Of a stretch of DNA of 39,191 nt, positions 7,401-16,087 are shown piece after piece. The position numbers and the translations under genes were made by a program. The notes beneath the pieces are model-generated. The model worked only from the letters and a program-made list of their open reading frames with translations. It had not been told where the DNA came from and did no database searches. Origin of the DNA: an uncultured Anaeromassilibacillus sp. (GTDB taxonomy: Bacteria; Bacillota; Clostridia; Oscillospirales; Acutalibacteraceae); NCBI GenBank assembly GCA_930987725.1, contig CAKNKY010000020.1, positions 1 to 39,191 of the forward strand, read 5' to 3'. How positions within the stretch are numbered: the stretch's first letter is position 1; each line of letters starts with the position of its first letter.

Positions 7401-8948
7401 TCATCCCTCCATGGCGCGCCGGAGTGATGCCCGCGTTGTGTATCCCGAGCTGCCGACGCTGTGCTGAGCCTGCTGGATAATGTACGCGCCGTCCCACATG
7501 CCGAAGTCCTCCAGCACAACAGTCGCCCCGGCCAGAATGGCCGGATTCCCCGGGAAAGTGAAAGTTGCCGTCCGCGAAAACTGGTTGTGCAGCTTCAGCC
7601 GTGCCGCTGCCAATGCCTGTGCCTCGGCAATGCTCGTAACCTTCGCAGAAACCTCGAGCTGCTGATTGTTTTTGGCGTCTTCCTTGTAGTTCTCAGCGTA
7701 AGCAACGCCCTCAATCACCCGGCCAGTCGCCGGGTCGGCGTATCGCACCCGGCAGGACGCATATTTGGTATCCGCCGCGCCAGTGGAAAGATCATAGCTC
7801 AGATAGCTATGATCTCCGCGCCGCACCGTAAGGGCAGCCTGCTGCCCGGATGACGCCTTATCAAAGAGCACAAGCATGTTGCTCGAGGCTTTGAGTGAAA
7901 CGCCAGCGTCCTTACAGAGCCTCGACAGGAATGCAATATCGCTCTCACGGTATTGCTCCATGCGCTCATACTCCGGGTCCTTCTCCGTCGAATAGAGCAG
8001 TGCCATGCTGTTTTCGTTCGCCATCTGCTGCGCAATGCCAGAAAGATGATATGCTTCCCACGCCCGGCTCTTCTGGGTCTGCCGAACCTGCGCAGCGTAC
8101 GGAAGGCCGGTCGCCTTGATTGTCACCACGCCCGGAAGCCCGGAAGCCCTGATGCTGTCCAGTTCAAACGATCCGCACTCCAGCAAATCGTCCTTCCCGT
8201 CTCCGCGCCAGTTTTTGCGCAGGATCGCGGCCGAGACCGCGAAACCCGTCTGCGTGACTTCCACCGCGCCGGAGGGTTCCGCGGAAGGAGCGCTGCCGCG
8301 CGGCTGCACGTCCTTCTCATCGACCCAGCCGTAAACGTTTGACGTGCCGTCTGTGTGGATGAGATGCCATGGATGTAAGCTTCCGGGGTTGTGGAGCGTT
8401 ACGCGGGCGGGGCCGGGTTTCGCGGCGTAGCCCTGGTTCCCTGTGGAGCTTACGTAGTGACGCGACCCGGTAAAATTGACCTCGGCGCCCACGTGGATTT
8501 CACCGCTGCCTGCCGCTGCTACTGCCCCAACAGCTTCCAGATAGTCGGCGCACACCCAAGCATCCCGGTCGCTCCATGTGATTTTGGCCCAACTTCCGGA
8601 AAGTTCGAGCACTGTGACCACCGCGCTGTATGGCAATGCGCTGAGTTTTTGGTACTGTGTGCCCGGACCGGCACGGACGTTGAGTCCGACGGCAGGCGTT
8701 ACCCGGTATGCAGTTTCTCCCAAAGCTGTACCAGATTGCCCGGCAGCAGCCTGGAGTGCCGGATTGAGCCACTTTGTAAGCCAGACGCCATCCCTGTCCT
8801 GCAGCTTGATCTGTAAGTCGTCCGCCTCATCTGCTTCGTTGTCCGTATAAGTCAAGGAGAGCAGGTAGGGCCGGATGTCCTTCGAAATATCTACACCGCC
8901 GAATGACACCTGCACTGCCGTGCGGCGCGCCTGTGCGCTGCTGCTCAT
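7401..8948 (-). CDS. gpD-like tail protein with two inserted SH3-type domains
   Basis: A 515-residue protein of the late control D / gp27-like hub family. Residues 10-65 are the first part of the gpD fold (VQVSFGGVDISKDIRPYLLS, LQIKLQDRDGVWL). Residues 80-138 form a bacterial SH3 domain (GLNVRAGPGTQYQKLSALP, GSWAKITWSDRDAWVCADYL). Residues 149-216 form a second SH3-like module (VNFTGSRHYVSSTGNQGY, HLIHTDGTSNVYGWVDEKDV). The gpD fold resumes from about 250 and ends GYTTRASLRRAMEG. SH3 modules of this kind bind peptidoglycan in endolysins, so they may let the hub engage the cell wall during injection; that is inference. The gene overlaps gpX by 4 nt. Confidence 0.9.
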   Translation of the reverse strand: MSSSAQARRTAVQVSFGGVDISKDIRPYLLSLTYTDNEADEADDLQIKLQDRDGVWLTKWLNPALQAAAGQSGTALGETAYRVTPAVGLNVRAGPGTQYQKLSALPYSAVVTVLELSGSWAKITWSDRDAWVCADYLEAVGAVAAAGSGEIHVGAEVNFTGSRHYVSSTGNQGYAAKPGPARVTLHNPGSLHPWHLIHTDGTSNVYGWVDEKDVQPRGSAPSAEPSGAVEVTQTGFAVSAAILRKNWRGDGKDDLLECGSFELDSIRASGLPGVVTIKATGLPYAAQVRQTQKSRAWEAYHLSGIAQQMANENSMALLYSTEKDPEYERMEQYRESDIAFLSRLCKDAGVSLKASSNMLVLFDKASSGQQAALTVRRGDHSYLSYDLSTGAADTKYASCRVRYADPATGRVIEGVAYAENYKEDAKNNQQLEVSAKVTSIAEAQALAAARLKLHNQFSRTATFTFPGNPAILAGATVVLEDFGMWDGAYIIQQAQHSVGSSGYTTRASLRRAMEG

Positions 8949-9154
8949 CCTGCCGCCTCCTTCCAGGGCGGCAGCTCTCCGGAATTCTGTTCGCCCACAT
9001 CCGGCAGTAAGAGAACGATGCCTGCCGGGAAACTGTACATGTCAATGTGCTGCAGGTTTTCCCTCATCAGCGCCGCGGTGTGGGACTCGCTGCCGAGCTC
9101 GCGGAATGCAATCGCGTCCCACATGTCCCCCTGCATTGTCTTGTATGTCCTCAC
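8945..9154 (-). CDS. Tail protein X (gpX, LysM-like)
   Basis: A 69-residue protein of the P2 gpX family, which has a LysM-like fold. Recognisable features are MRTYKTMQGDMWDAIAFREL (the 'T..GD.WD.IA' LysM-like signature), followed by MRENLQHIDMYSFPAGIVLL and the 'P.GI.L.LPD' end. It is placed, as usual, between the tape measure and gpD genes, with 4-nt overlaps at both ends. It probably caps or plugs the tail tube at the baseplate hub. Confidence 0.9.
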   Translation of the reverse strand: MRTYKTMQGDMWDAIAFRELGSESHTAALMRENLQHIDMYSFPAGIVLLLPDVGEQNSGELPPWKEAAG

Positions 9155-12100
9155 CTGTAAGCCCTCCTTGCCGCATCCGTCTCCGCCTCCCGTAATGCCT
9201 GCCGGACAAGTTCCACGAGTTCCTCATCATGCGCAGCCAACACAGCGCGAATATCCTGCGCATCGACTGCGCCGCTGATCTGGTAAGACGGCGAAACCAT
9301 TACCGACAGACTTCCTGCGGCGGATGGCTGCGCCTCCTCTGTCAGAGTCGCAGCAGGCGTCTCCCTCGCCGCCAAGAGAGCGGCAAACTCCGGCGCAAAG
9401 GCGACAGCCTGGGCATACTCCTGCGACGCCGCGGCCGGAAGGATTGTCTCCCCGCCGCGCAGCCGCATGAGCTCCGGACCCAGCTCGCCAACCCACGCCC
9501 AGCCAGGCGGGGCACTCGCTGTGCCGGAGGCAAACCCGCGGTCCGCCGAAGGAATCACCGCACCGCTGAGCGATGCGGAAGCCGCATCCGCAATCCGACG
9601 ATAGGCAGCCTGCACCTGAGGCAGCAAGCCGGTTGCGCCGGAAACATAAGCCTGAATCGTTGCCTTTCCGCTCTCCGCAGCTTCCGCGCTCAGGTCCATT
9701 TCCTCAACGTCAGCTGCCAGCTGCGCCTGCAAAGCATCCATTTCCTCGGTAAATCCTGTTTTCAGCTCGGCGATTCCGGCAGCTGCATTGTCCTGCTCTT
9801 CCTGCAGTTTCTGCCAGCTCTCCACCATGGCAGCGAGTTCTTCATCCGTTGCGGTGGCCATGCCTGCCACCGCATTGACACTGTCCGCGCTGCCGTCCGC
9901 AAAGTTGCTGATCATCTCCTTAAGCCCGGCAATGTCCTCGCTGCGCGAGGCAAGGTTCTCCAGATTTGCGCTGTAGCTTTGCCAATAGGCAGCCTGGCTT
10001 TCCAGTGCCGCGTTGATTTCTCCGGCGCTGACTGCCACAATCTCTGCTGCCTGATCCCAGAGCTGGTACTGCCCGGAAATGCTTTCACTGGCAGTGTCAT
10101 AGGCTGTCTGATATGCCGCGGCAAGCTGTTCCATCTGAGCCGTCACACCGGAGACGACATCCTGCACAGCGCGGCCATTTTCATCCAAGCCTTCTGTGTA
10201 GCCAGAAAGCTCCGCTTCCAGGCTGCTGATCGCATCCTGATTTTCCTCATACGCCGCCCTGGCCTCCGACTCCGCCTGCCGCGCCTCTTCCAGAGCACCT
10301 TGAGCATCTTGAAGTTCTTTTATATAGGTGGAGCCTTCCCGCAGGGCTCCAGCATTTTGAGAGCCGTCAAATCCATACTGTGCAGCGGCTGCATTATATC
10401 GCTTTTGAGCTTCCTCCAGTTCCTTTTCGCGGGCAGTTGTCTCCGCTATACTCGTCTGCAGGTTGCTGTAAAGCGCATCTTCCTCGCCTAAAAAGCTCTT
10501 GAGCTGCTCAAAATTCTCCGCGTTTTTCTGCCGGTCAAGCTCTGCTTCTGCCATGTTGCGGATGGCATCCGCCGTCAGATTGAGCTCATCCGCGTACTGA
10601 TCATACGCAAGTCCGAGTTCCGGAACCGATTCGTTGAGCATGTCAACGACGGCGAGGATCTCCTGCTTCGTTGCTGCAGATTTTCCCTCAACCGTCATAA
10701 GCTCTTCGAGCTTTTCCATCAGGTTTTCCGTGCTCTCAGACTGCTTCTTCTGCCCCTCTGTCGCTTTGCTGTAAGAGGTCATCAGCTCATCGTGGGCCGC
10801 TTCCACTTCCTGCTGCGCGGCCGCAAGCTCCTCCGCCGTCTGTTTCTGCTGCTCAAATGCCTCGGTCGCCTCATCCAGCTCTGCCTTGAGGGCCTGCGCT
10901 TCATAGGAGGTGTCACCCATTGAGGCACACACATCATCATACTCCGCCTGCAGTTTCTGCAGCTCGCCGTACTGGGCGCGGGATGTGGCTGTCAGCCCCT
11001 TCAGTTCGCTATTCTGGCCTTCCGCCGCGTCCTGCAGGAGAACTACAGCAGCACCCAGCGCCGCAACTCCTGCCGTAACGCCCATGATGACATTAAGGCC
11101 CGGAATCGCTGCACTTGCGAGAGCGGCTGCCTTTGCAGCCACGGTATAGGCAGCAACTGCCGCCGTCGCACCGCCAATCACGCCCGTAAACGTAAGGACA
11201 GCCTTGACGAGTGCCGGGTTGTCTCGGATAAACTGCGACACGCCGTCAAGGACATCAGCCCCCGCGCCGTAAAGCTCCTTGAGCGCAGGCGTATACACAT
11301 CTCCAATAGCCGCCTGCATATTGTCATAGCTGTTCTGCAGCATGATGAGCTGACTTTGGGTTGTCTGGTAACGCTTCGATGCCTCGTCCGTGAGAGCCGT
11401 GTTTTCCTCCCAGGCGGTGTTCGCCAGCTCGACCGCACCGCTCATCTGATCCGCGGCAAGGCCGAGGCTTTTGAGCATGTTGCTCTGGCGCACACCGGTC
11501 AGCCCGAGGTCCTCAAGCACAAGCACGGTGCTCTCGCCCTGCTCATCAAGCCGGCCAAGTCCGCCGATAAAGGATGTCAGTGCGGAGAGTGCGTCCTCTT
11601 TCCACATCTCCGAAAAATCCTGTGCGGACATTCCGGCAATGCGGGAAAAGCTGTCAAGAGTCTCCGCGCCGTTTGCGACAGCCGTCTCGATGGCGTTCAT
11701 CGTCTCTGTCATGGCGGTACCGCCCGCTTCGGCTTCAATGCCGACGCTCGACATGGCGGCGGAGAGCGCAAGAATTCCCGGTTCGCTGATGCCCGCCAGC
11801 GTTCCGGCGGACGCGAGCCGTGTTGCCATCTCGGTGATTTCCTTCTCCGTCGTCGCGAAGCTGTTTCCGAGGTCGACTATGGTCGCGCCGAGGCGGCCGT
11901 ACTCGTTCGCGCCCGTGCCCGTGATGTTCGCGAACCGGGCGAGAGCCGTCGCAGCCTCATCCGCCGTCATATTGGTCGCCGTGCCGAGCATCACCATCGT
12001 TTCGGTAAAGTCAAGCAGCGCGTCCTTCTGAATGCCAAGCTGACCTGCGGCTTCCGCGACGGCGGCGATTTCCTCCGTCGTTGCGGGGATTTCCGTCGAA

Positions 12101-12780
12101 AGCTCCCGGATAGAATCCGCCATTGCGGCAAGCTCGCTGTCGCTAAGATTTGTCGTTTTTGCGACGCCGGTAATCGCCGATTCAAAGTCCATGGACGCCT
12201 GGGCGCAGTCGGCAAAGTACTGATAAATCTCACGCAGGGCTGCCGCAATTCCCGCGGCGGCAAGCGCTTCCTGCACCTGAGCAATGGCCTGGCCTGTTTT
12301 TGAGCCAAAGGTTTGAGACGCCTGTGCAGCCTGCTCCTGCTCCGTTTTGAGCGTTTCAATCCGGTTGGCCAGCGAGGAAGAACTTTTTCCGAGGTCATCC
12401 ATGTCTACCCCGGCATTCTGGAGCGACTTCTGCAGTGCCTCCAGCCGTTCCTGCTGTTTGCGCAGAGAGGAGCTTGTACCGTCAATCGCCGCCTGCTTCG
12501 AAAGCAATCGGTTCTCGAGGGAAGAGGAAAACGCCTCCGTCTCCTCAATCTCACGCTGGATGTTATCATACTGCTGCTGCAGCCGTTTGAGCTTGGCGTT
12601 CGTGGCGTCTACACTTGCCTGCTGTTTTTGATAGGCACTGATGTCTTTCTGCGTCAGCTGCAGCTCATCAAGCTCTTTCGTGAGGGCCTTGAGCTCCTGC
12701 TGTGCGGCCTGAAAACTCTTGCGGTAGTTTCCGCCAACCTCGGCGTTTAGCCGGAACAGTATCTCGCGTTCTTTCGCCAT
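9151..12780 (-). CDS. Phage tail tape measure protein (TP901 type)
   Basis: A 1209-residue tape measure protein, the longest gene in the window. Residues 30-170 form a long coiled coil. The TP901 core follows from about 190 to 480, with MDFESAITGVAKTTNLSDSE, SIRELSTEIPATTEEIAAVA and the 'MTADEAATALARFANITG' pattern. Two hydrophobic stretches lie near 530-590 (AVLTFTGVIGGATAAVAAYT; VIMGVTAGVAALGAAVVLL), usual for the part that enters the host membrane. Residues 600-1050 are again coiled coil. The C-terminus has the 'FASGTASAPPGWAWVGELGP' motif common in tape measure ends. Its length sets tail length. The start (MAKEREILFRLNAEVGG) lies 7 nt past the chaperone frameshift frame's stop codon. Confidence 0.96.
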   Translation of the reverse strand: MAKEREILFRLNAEVGGNYRKSFQAAQQELKALTKELDELQLTQKDISAYQKQQASVDATNAKLKRLQQQYDNIQREIEETEAFSSSLENRLLSKQAAIDGTSSSLRKQQERLEALQKSLQNAGVDMDDLGKSSSSLANRIETLKTEQEQAAQASQTFGSKTGQAIAQVQEALAAAGIAAALREIYQYFADCAQASMDFESAITGVAKTTNLSDSELAAMADSIRELSTEIPATTEEIAAVAEAAGQLGIQKDALLDFTETMVMLGTATNMTADEAATALARFANITGTGANEYGRLGATIVDLGNSFATTEKEITEMATRLASAGTLAGISEPGILALSAAMSSVGIEAEAGGTAMTETMNAIETAVANGAETLDSFSRIAGMSAQDFSEMWKEDALSALTSFIGGLGRLDEQGESTVLVLEDLGLTGVRQSNMLKSLGLAADQMSGAVELANTAWEENTALTDEASKRYQTTQSQLIMLQNSYDNMQAAIGDVYTPALKELYGAGADVLDGVSQFIRDNPALVKAVLTFTGVIGGATAAVAAYTVAAKAAALASAAIPGLNVIMGVTAGVAALGAAVVLLQDAAEGQNSELKGLTATSRAQYGELQKLQAEYDDVCASMGDTSYEAQALKAELDEATEAFEQQKQTAEELAAAQQEVEAAHDELMTSYSKATEGQKKQSESTENLMEKLEELMTVEGKSAATKQEILAVVDMLNESVPELGLAYDQYADELNLTADAIRNMAEAELDRQKNAENFEQLKSFLGEEDALYSNLQTSIAETTAREKELEEAQKRYNAAAAQYGFDGSQNAGALREGSTYIKELQDAQGALEEARQAESEARAAYEENQDAISSLEAELSGYTEGLDENGRAVQDVVSGVTAQMEQLAAAYQTAYDTASESISGQYQLWDQAAEIVAVSAGEINAALESQAAYWQSYSANLENLASRSEDIAGLKEMISNFADGSADSVNAVAGMATATDEELAAMVESWQKLQEEQDNAAAGIAELKTGFTEEMDALQAQLAADVEEMDLSAEAAESGKATIQAYVSGATGLLPQVQAAYRRIADAASASLSGAVIPSADRGFASGTASAPPGWAWVGELGPELMRLRGGETILPAAASQEYAQAVAFAPEFAALLAARETPAATLTEEAQPSAAGSLSVMVSPSYQISGAVDAQDIRAVLAAHDEELVELVRQALREAETDAARRAYR

Positions 12781-12787
12781 GTCACCC

Positions 12788-13314
12788 TCACTTCTCTCTT
12801 TTCATCTCATCGTTCAGAGCGTTGCTCTGTCTGATCCATGCACCCAACGAAGCAAGCGGCACAGAAAGCCAGAACGGCACGGGCGTGGCGTTTGTGCGTG
12901 CCAGCGCAAGGCACTGCCGCCGCAGCCACGCGCCGCCGTCCCCTGCCTTTATGCCGTGGCCAGTAAAAAAGCGCGCACTCTTTTGATGATACGGTTGTAG
13001 TCCCGGATCGGCAAAGCACGCAGCGCATCCGCACCGACGCGCATCTTTCTCCCACCCGATTCGCTGTACGTCTTGCACGCGCGGGCTGCTACACGCACCA
13101 GATAGCTGCCGGAAAACTCGGAGATGATAAACGCCTTCCCCTGGTTTTGCAGTTCTTCCTCGGCGGCGAGGCTATCTGCGCCCGTCAGTGATCCAAAGTC
13201 AAAGACCAGAGATTCATATGTGTTTCCCTCCCAGGTAAAGGGAGCGGAAAGCACATGCGTATAAATGCCCGCAGGATTTTCTGTTATTGCTGCTTCAAGC
13301 TCCTTTTCTTCCAT
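12788..13314 (-). CDS. Tail assembly chaperone, -1 frameshift fusion (gpE-E' type)
   Basis: Predicted 175-residue fusion: residues 1-117 of the 0-frame chaperone, then a -1 slip at T TTT TTA, then 58 residues in the new frame (TGHGIKAGDGGAWLRRQCLA ... SNALNDEMKREK) ending at 12788, 7 nt before the tape measure start. The extension has the family-like 'WLRRQ.L.LAR....P..FW..PL..L..W' pattern of second chaperone domains, which recruit the tape measure. The frame arithmetic is consistent with a single -1 shift. Frameshifted chaperones (lambda gpG/GT, P2 E/E') are well known; the exact slip efficiency is unknown. Confidence 0.82.
12949..13314 (-). CDS. Tail assembly chaperone, 0-frame product (gpE-like)
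   Basis: A 121-residue protein between the tail tube and tape measure genes, the standard place for tail assembly chaperones. The N-terminal half (PFTWEGNTYESLVFDFGSLT) matches the pattern of the Mu gp41/P2 gpE-type chaperones (a short beta strand followed by 'LTG.D'). Ribosomes that stay in frame stop at 12949. Five codons before the stop lies the in-frame slippery heptamer T TTT TTA (12964-12970), which would send a fraction into the -1 frame (see the next entry). Confidence 0.88.
   Translation of the reverse strand: MEEKELEAAITENPAGIYTHVLSAPFTWEGNTYESLVFDFGSLTGADSLAAEEELQNQGKAFIISEFSGSYLVRVAARACKTYSESGGRKMRVGADALRALPIRDYNRIIKRVRAFLLATA
12964..12970 (-). promoter_or_regulatory. Slippery heptamer T TTT TTA for -1 frameshift
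   Basis: On the minus strand the codons GCT TTT TTA CTG place the heptamer T TTT TTA in the exact X XXY YYZ phase needed for tandem slippage; the same heptamer is used by HIV-1 gag-pol. The -1 frame is open from here to 12788 and encodes a chaperone-like domain. I did not find an obvious strong downstream pseudoknot by eye. Confidence 0.85.
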
Positions 13315-13324
13315 TTTTCACGCC

Positions 13325-13837
13325 TCACTTCCCAAGTGCTGTTCTGACCGGTGCCAGATAATCCGTGCCGTTGACATAGGCAATAAAGTTCGCCGGATCA
13401 ATCTCACGCACGCGCTCGCCATCGATAAACGTCGCCCAGTAACGGGCCGCATACGTCCCGGATCCGTTCGAGGGACTTGCCGGCGCGATGCTGCCGCCCG
13501 CGTCTGTTTTCGGAAACACCGTGAAGATGTGCTTTACGGGCACAACCTTCACCACACCCTCTGTCGGATCCTCCACCTGCATCGCGGCCAGGCACTGGAT
13601 TGTGTGCAGGCGCGGTTCAGAGAGTCGGATGCTGTGCTCCGTGACATTGCGGAAGGAGATCCCGAGCTCCATCGTGTCATAGTATCCGGCAATTCCGACC
13701 TCGATGTTGCCGGAAATACCGGCGCCGGAAACCGTCTGCATCACGGCGGAAAGCGTCGGCAGCGTTACCGTCGCAACGCCGAGATATTCCTCACCATCCT
13801 CATAGACAGAAAAGCTGATAGTGGACTCATCAAACAT
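13325..13837 (-). CDS. Phage major tail tube protein (gpFII-like)
   Basis: A 170-residue protein of the P2 FII tail tube family. The conserved elements are ATVTLPTLSAVMQTVSGAGI near the N-terminus, IEVGIAGYYDTMELGISFRN in the middle, and the 'AARYWATFIDGERVREIDPA' C-terminal region with NFIAYVNGTDYL. It polymerises into the inner tube inside the sheath. The ATG at 13837 follows AAGGGGGAAACGGC. It lies 12 nt after the sheath gene, the usual FI-FII pair. Confidence 0.94.
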   Translation of the reverse strand: MFDESTISFSVYEDGEEYLGVATVTLPTLSAVMQTVSGAGISGNIEVGIAGYYDTMELGISFRNVTEHSIRLSEPRLHTIQCLAAMQVEDPTEGVVKVVPVKHIFTVFPKTDAGGSIAPASPSNGSGTYAARYWATFIDGERVREIDPANFIAYVNGTDYLAPVRTALGK

Positions 13838-13849
13838 GCCGTTTCCCCC

Positions 13850-15259
13850 TTACTCCGCGAGCGCACTCGCAATGATGCTCTTGTCATACATCAGCACCCA
13901 CTCGATCTGTTCAGCCGGAGAGGGCGGCGTCATGACGATGTGGAAGCACACCCGGCCCTGTGACAGGCTCTCACTCGTGTTTTCCTCCGCCGGAGCCTCC
14001 ACACGCGCACCGTAGATTTTTCCCTCGCCAAAAAGGCCGTTGAGCCAAATGTTTGTCCTGTCAATGATATCATCCAGGAGGCGGCGCGTGATCGGCCGGT
14101 CAACGTTGTCCCAGACCATGCGGACAACCGTATTGCCCACCCACGCAAACATGCGGGAAACAGGAATAATGGTGTCCTCCGGATTGTCGTTCTTCGGGAA
14201 TCCCGCCGTCCGGTTGCCCCACGCCACCCAGTGATCAAAAGCGTGCAAACCGGTCACAATGCCTGCATCGTTGAGCGCATTCGCCTCGTCCACCGTCAGC
14301 GTCACTTCGCTGCCGTCGGCGAGCGCCATACCGTCAGCCTCCATCAGCTTATTCGACGGGCTTTCGTACGGGCAGCTTCCGTTGCCCTGATCCACTCTGG
14401 CCATGAGGGCGCACAGGTGTACGCTGCGGTGATAGATCTTTCCGTCTTTCAGCACACGCGGCCAGCAGAGAATCTGGGTGTCGTCCGTCAGACCAAGCGT
14501 ATCCTTCGCCGCGATTGCTTCCGCAGCCGTATCCGCATCCTCAATCTCAATGACCGCCTTTGCGGAAAATGCGCCGCTCACGGTGGTTTTCAGCGCCATG
14601 ACAGCCGCGAGCGCCGCATCCCCGTCATAGCCGGGCGCGCAGATCAGGTCGGGAATCCGTCCCACCGTCACCATACACAGATCCACCGCCGAAAGGTGTT
14701 CTGCCACGTCGTCCGCCGTGACAGAGGAAGGCGTCGCCTTGCTGTATGCAATGTTCAGCTGTGCCGCTGCGCCGGCCTTGCCGCTGTCCAGCAGCTCCAC
14801 CACGAGCTGTCCGTCCTCGCCGTAGTAAGCGCTGTAATCCTCGCCCTCAGTGTACGGCTCTCCTGTGCCGCCCTGCGCCTTGACCACAAGCGACGCATCG
14901 TGAATTGCGTCGCCCGGAAGCAGCGCGCGGCCATCCTTCACCGGGACATCGGAAGCGGCCATCGATTCCTGCATTGACGATGGATCAAGCAGGTTGCAAA
15001 AGATAGCCGGAGCCATGCCGTACAGGCGAAAATGTACATCCATCGCCTCGCACAGCGGATAAGACGTCCAGTCGTCCGAGTACCCCAGCTTTTCCTGCGC
15101 ATCCTCAAAACTTTCGCACAGAATCGGCACACCCACCTTGGCGGGCGAAACAGCCGCCTGCAGCGGCGCGGCACCGATGTAAAACGGGATGCCGCTGTCC
15201 GCTGCCTTGAGTGCAGTTTTGACCGTGGATCTCTTTTCCACGCTTACGCCGTGATTCAT
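13850..15259 (-). CDS. Contractile tail sheath protein (gpFI-like)
   Basis: A 469-residue tail sheath protein. Recognised segments include the N-terminal PFYIGAAPLQAAVSPAKVGV, the central AVMALKTTVSGAFSAKAVIE domain, and the conserved C-terminal block AGFPKNDNPEDTIIPVSRMF, IDRTNIWLNGLFGEGKIYGA, plus FHIVMTPPSPAEQIEWVLMY. This defines the phage as a myovirus type. It overlaps the upstream small gene by 4 nt (ATGA), indicating coupled translation. Confidence 0.95.
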   Translation of the reverse strand: MNHGVSVEKRSTVKTALKAADSGIPFYIGAAPLQAAVSPAKVGVPILCESFEDAQEKLGYSDDWTSYPLCEAMDVHFRLYGMAPAIFCNLLDPSSMQESMAASDVPVKDGRALLPGDAIHDASLVVKAQGGTGEPYTEGEDYSAYYGEDGQLVVELLDSGKAGAAAQLNIAYSKATPSSVTADDVAEHLSAVDLCMVTVGRIPDLICAPGYDGDAALAAVMALKTTVSGAFSAKAVIEIEDADTAAEAIAAKDTLGLTDDTQILCWPRVLKDGKIYHRSVHLCALMARVDQGNGSCPYESPSNKLMEADGMALADGSEVTLTVDEANALNDAGIVTGLHAFDHWVAWGNRTAGFPKNDNPEDTIIPVSRMFAWVGNTVVRMVWDNVDRPITRRLLDDIIDRTNIWLNGLFGEGKIYGARVEAPAEENTSESLSQGRVCFHIVMTPPSPAEQIEWVLMYDKSIIASALAE

Positions 15260-15603
15260 CCGAGTTTCTCCCCTTTCTCCACTCTGTGTTCAACTGCGCG
15301 GGCAGCTCTGGCCAGTGCGCAGTCGCCGTTCCGAAGCTTTCGAGCAGCTGCAGGCACCTGCTCCTTCGGCACCAGCAGCTCCGCAATTTCCGGATACGCT
15401 TCGATCTTTTCCCTGAGCTTCTCCGAAGCCTGAGCTTTCGTTCCTTTGACCACAAGTCCCTGGGCAATAACACCTCGAATTCCGGGCCCCAGGTACACAC
15501 AGTAGCCGCCTGTCTTCTCCGTTTTCTTCGCAGCAGCCTGCTTCTTTCCGGCAGATTTTTCCGCCGTCGCAGCCTCCGCAATCCGGTTTTCTTTATCTTC
15601 CAT
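15256..15603 (-). CDS. Small tail-region protein, unnamed family
   Basis: A 115-residue protein. Residues 1-30 are a Lys/Ala-rich, probably disordered leader (AGKKQAAAKKTEKTGG). Residues 34-100 contain the motif YCVYLGPGIRGVIAQGLVVK followed by 'A..KLREKIEAYPEIAELLVP', a pattern I associate with an unnamed family of small proteins found before sheath genes in Firmicutes prophages. It may be a tail terminator or sheath-initiator accessory, but this is inferred from position only. It overlaps the sheath gene by 4 nt and the upstream gene by 11 nt. Confidence 0.78.
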   Translation of the reverse strand: MEDKENRIAEAATAEKSAGKKQAAAKKTEKTGGYCVYLGPGIRGVIAQGLVVKGTKAQASEKLREKIEAYPEIAELLVPKEQVPAAARKLRNGDCALARAARAVEHRVEKGEKLG

Positions 15604-16087
15604 TAGCGCTGACCTCCCTCACAATTCCCGGCAGCCTCCACCGGCTCGCCATTTCCCCGGCGTAGTACGGCGCGGTGTCGTCGGGATAACTCACTGTTTC
15701 CAGCCCTGCCTCCAGGTCAAGCTGATACCGACTATCCAGGACGCCTTGCTTCAGCAAGGCAATCCGAACACGTTCCATCAGATTCAGCAGCAGCAAGCCT
15801 CCTTCTTCCTCGTCCGGATCGTACACGCAAAAGATGGAGCGCACCTCCGCGCTGGAAGTTTGGCGTTTCCCTGGCTTCTGCTCATCCTTTCCCGTAATCA
15901 CCTGGTGGATGATGTACGGCGCTTTCTTTTTTGCGGCGGAGCTGTCTGGCAGGCGCATCAGGTGCACCTCGGCGGGGCGCTCCTGCGGCTCCTCCTCCGC
16001 CGACTGCACGCGCACCGGCAGCAGCAGGTCACGTGTCGCGTCCAGCGTAAAGTCCTTCAGCGCCCGCAAAAGCATCACCCGCGTCAT
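15593..16087 (-). CDS. Head-tail/tail terminator-like protein
   Basis: A 164-residue protein beginning MTRVMLLRALKDFTLDATRD. The central part (APYIIHQVITGKDEQKPGKR, AEVRSIFCVYDPDEEEGGLL, LNLMERVRIALLKQGVLDSR) has the alpha/beta pattern of tail terminator proteins, and the C-terminus (EMASRWRLPGIVREV) resembles the last strand of that fold. No named family was confirmed. It overlaps the minor tail protein gene by 4 nt and lies just upstream of the sheath module, where tail completion proteins are expected. Confidence 0.75.
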   Translation of the reverse strand: MTRVMLLRALKDFTLDATRDLLLPVRVQSAEEEPQERPAEVHLMRLPDSSAAKKKAPYIIHQVITGKDEQKPGKRQTSSAEVRSIFCVYDPDEEEGGLLLLNLMERVRIALLKQGVLDSRYQLDLEAGLETVSYPDDTAPYYAGEMASRWRLPGIVREVSANGR

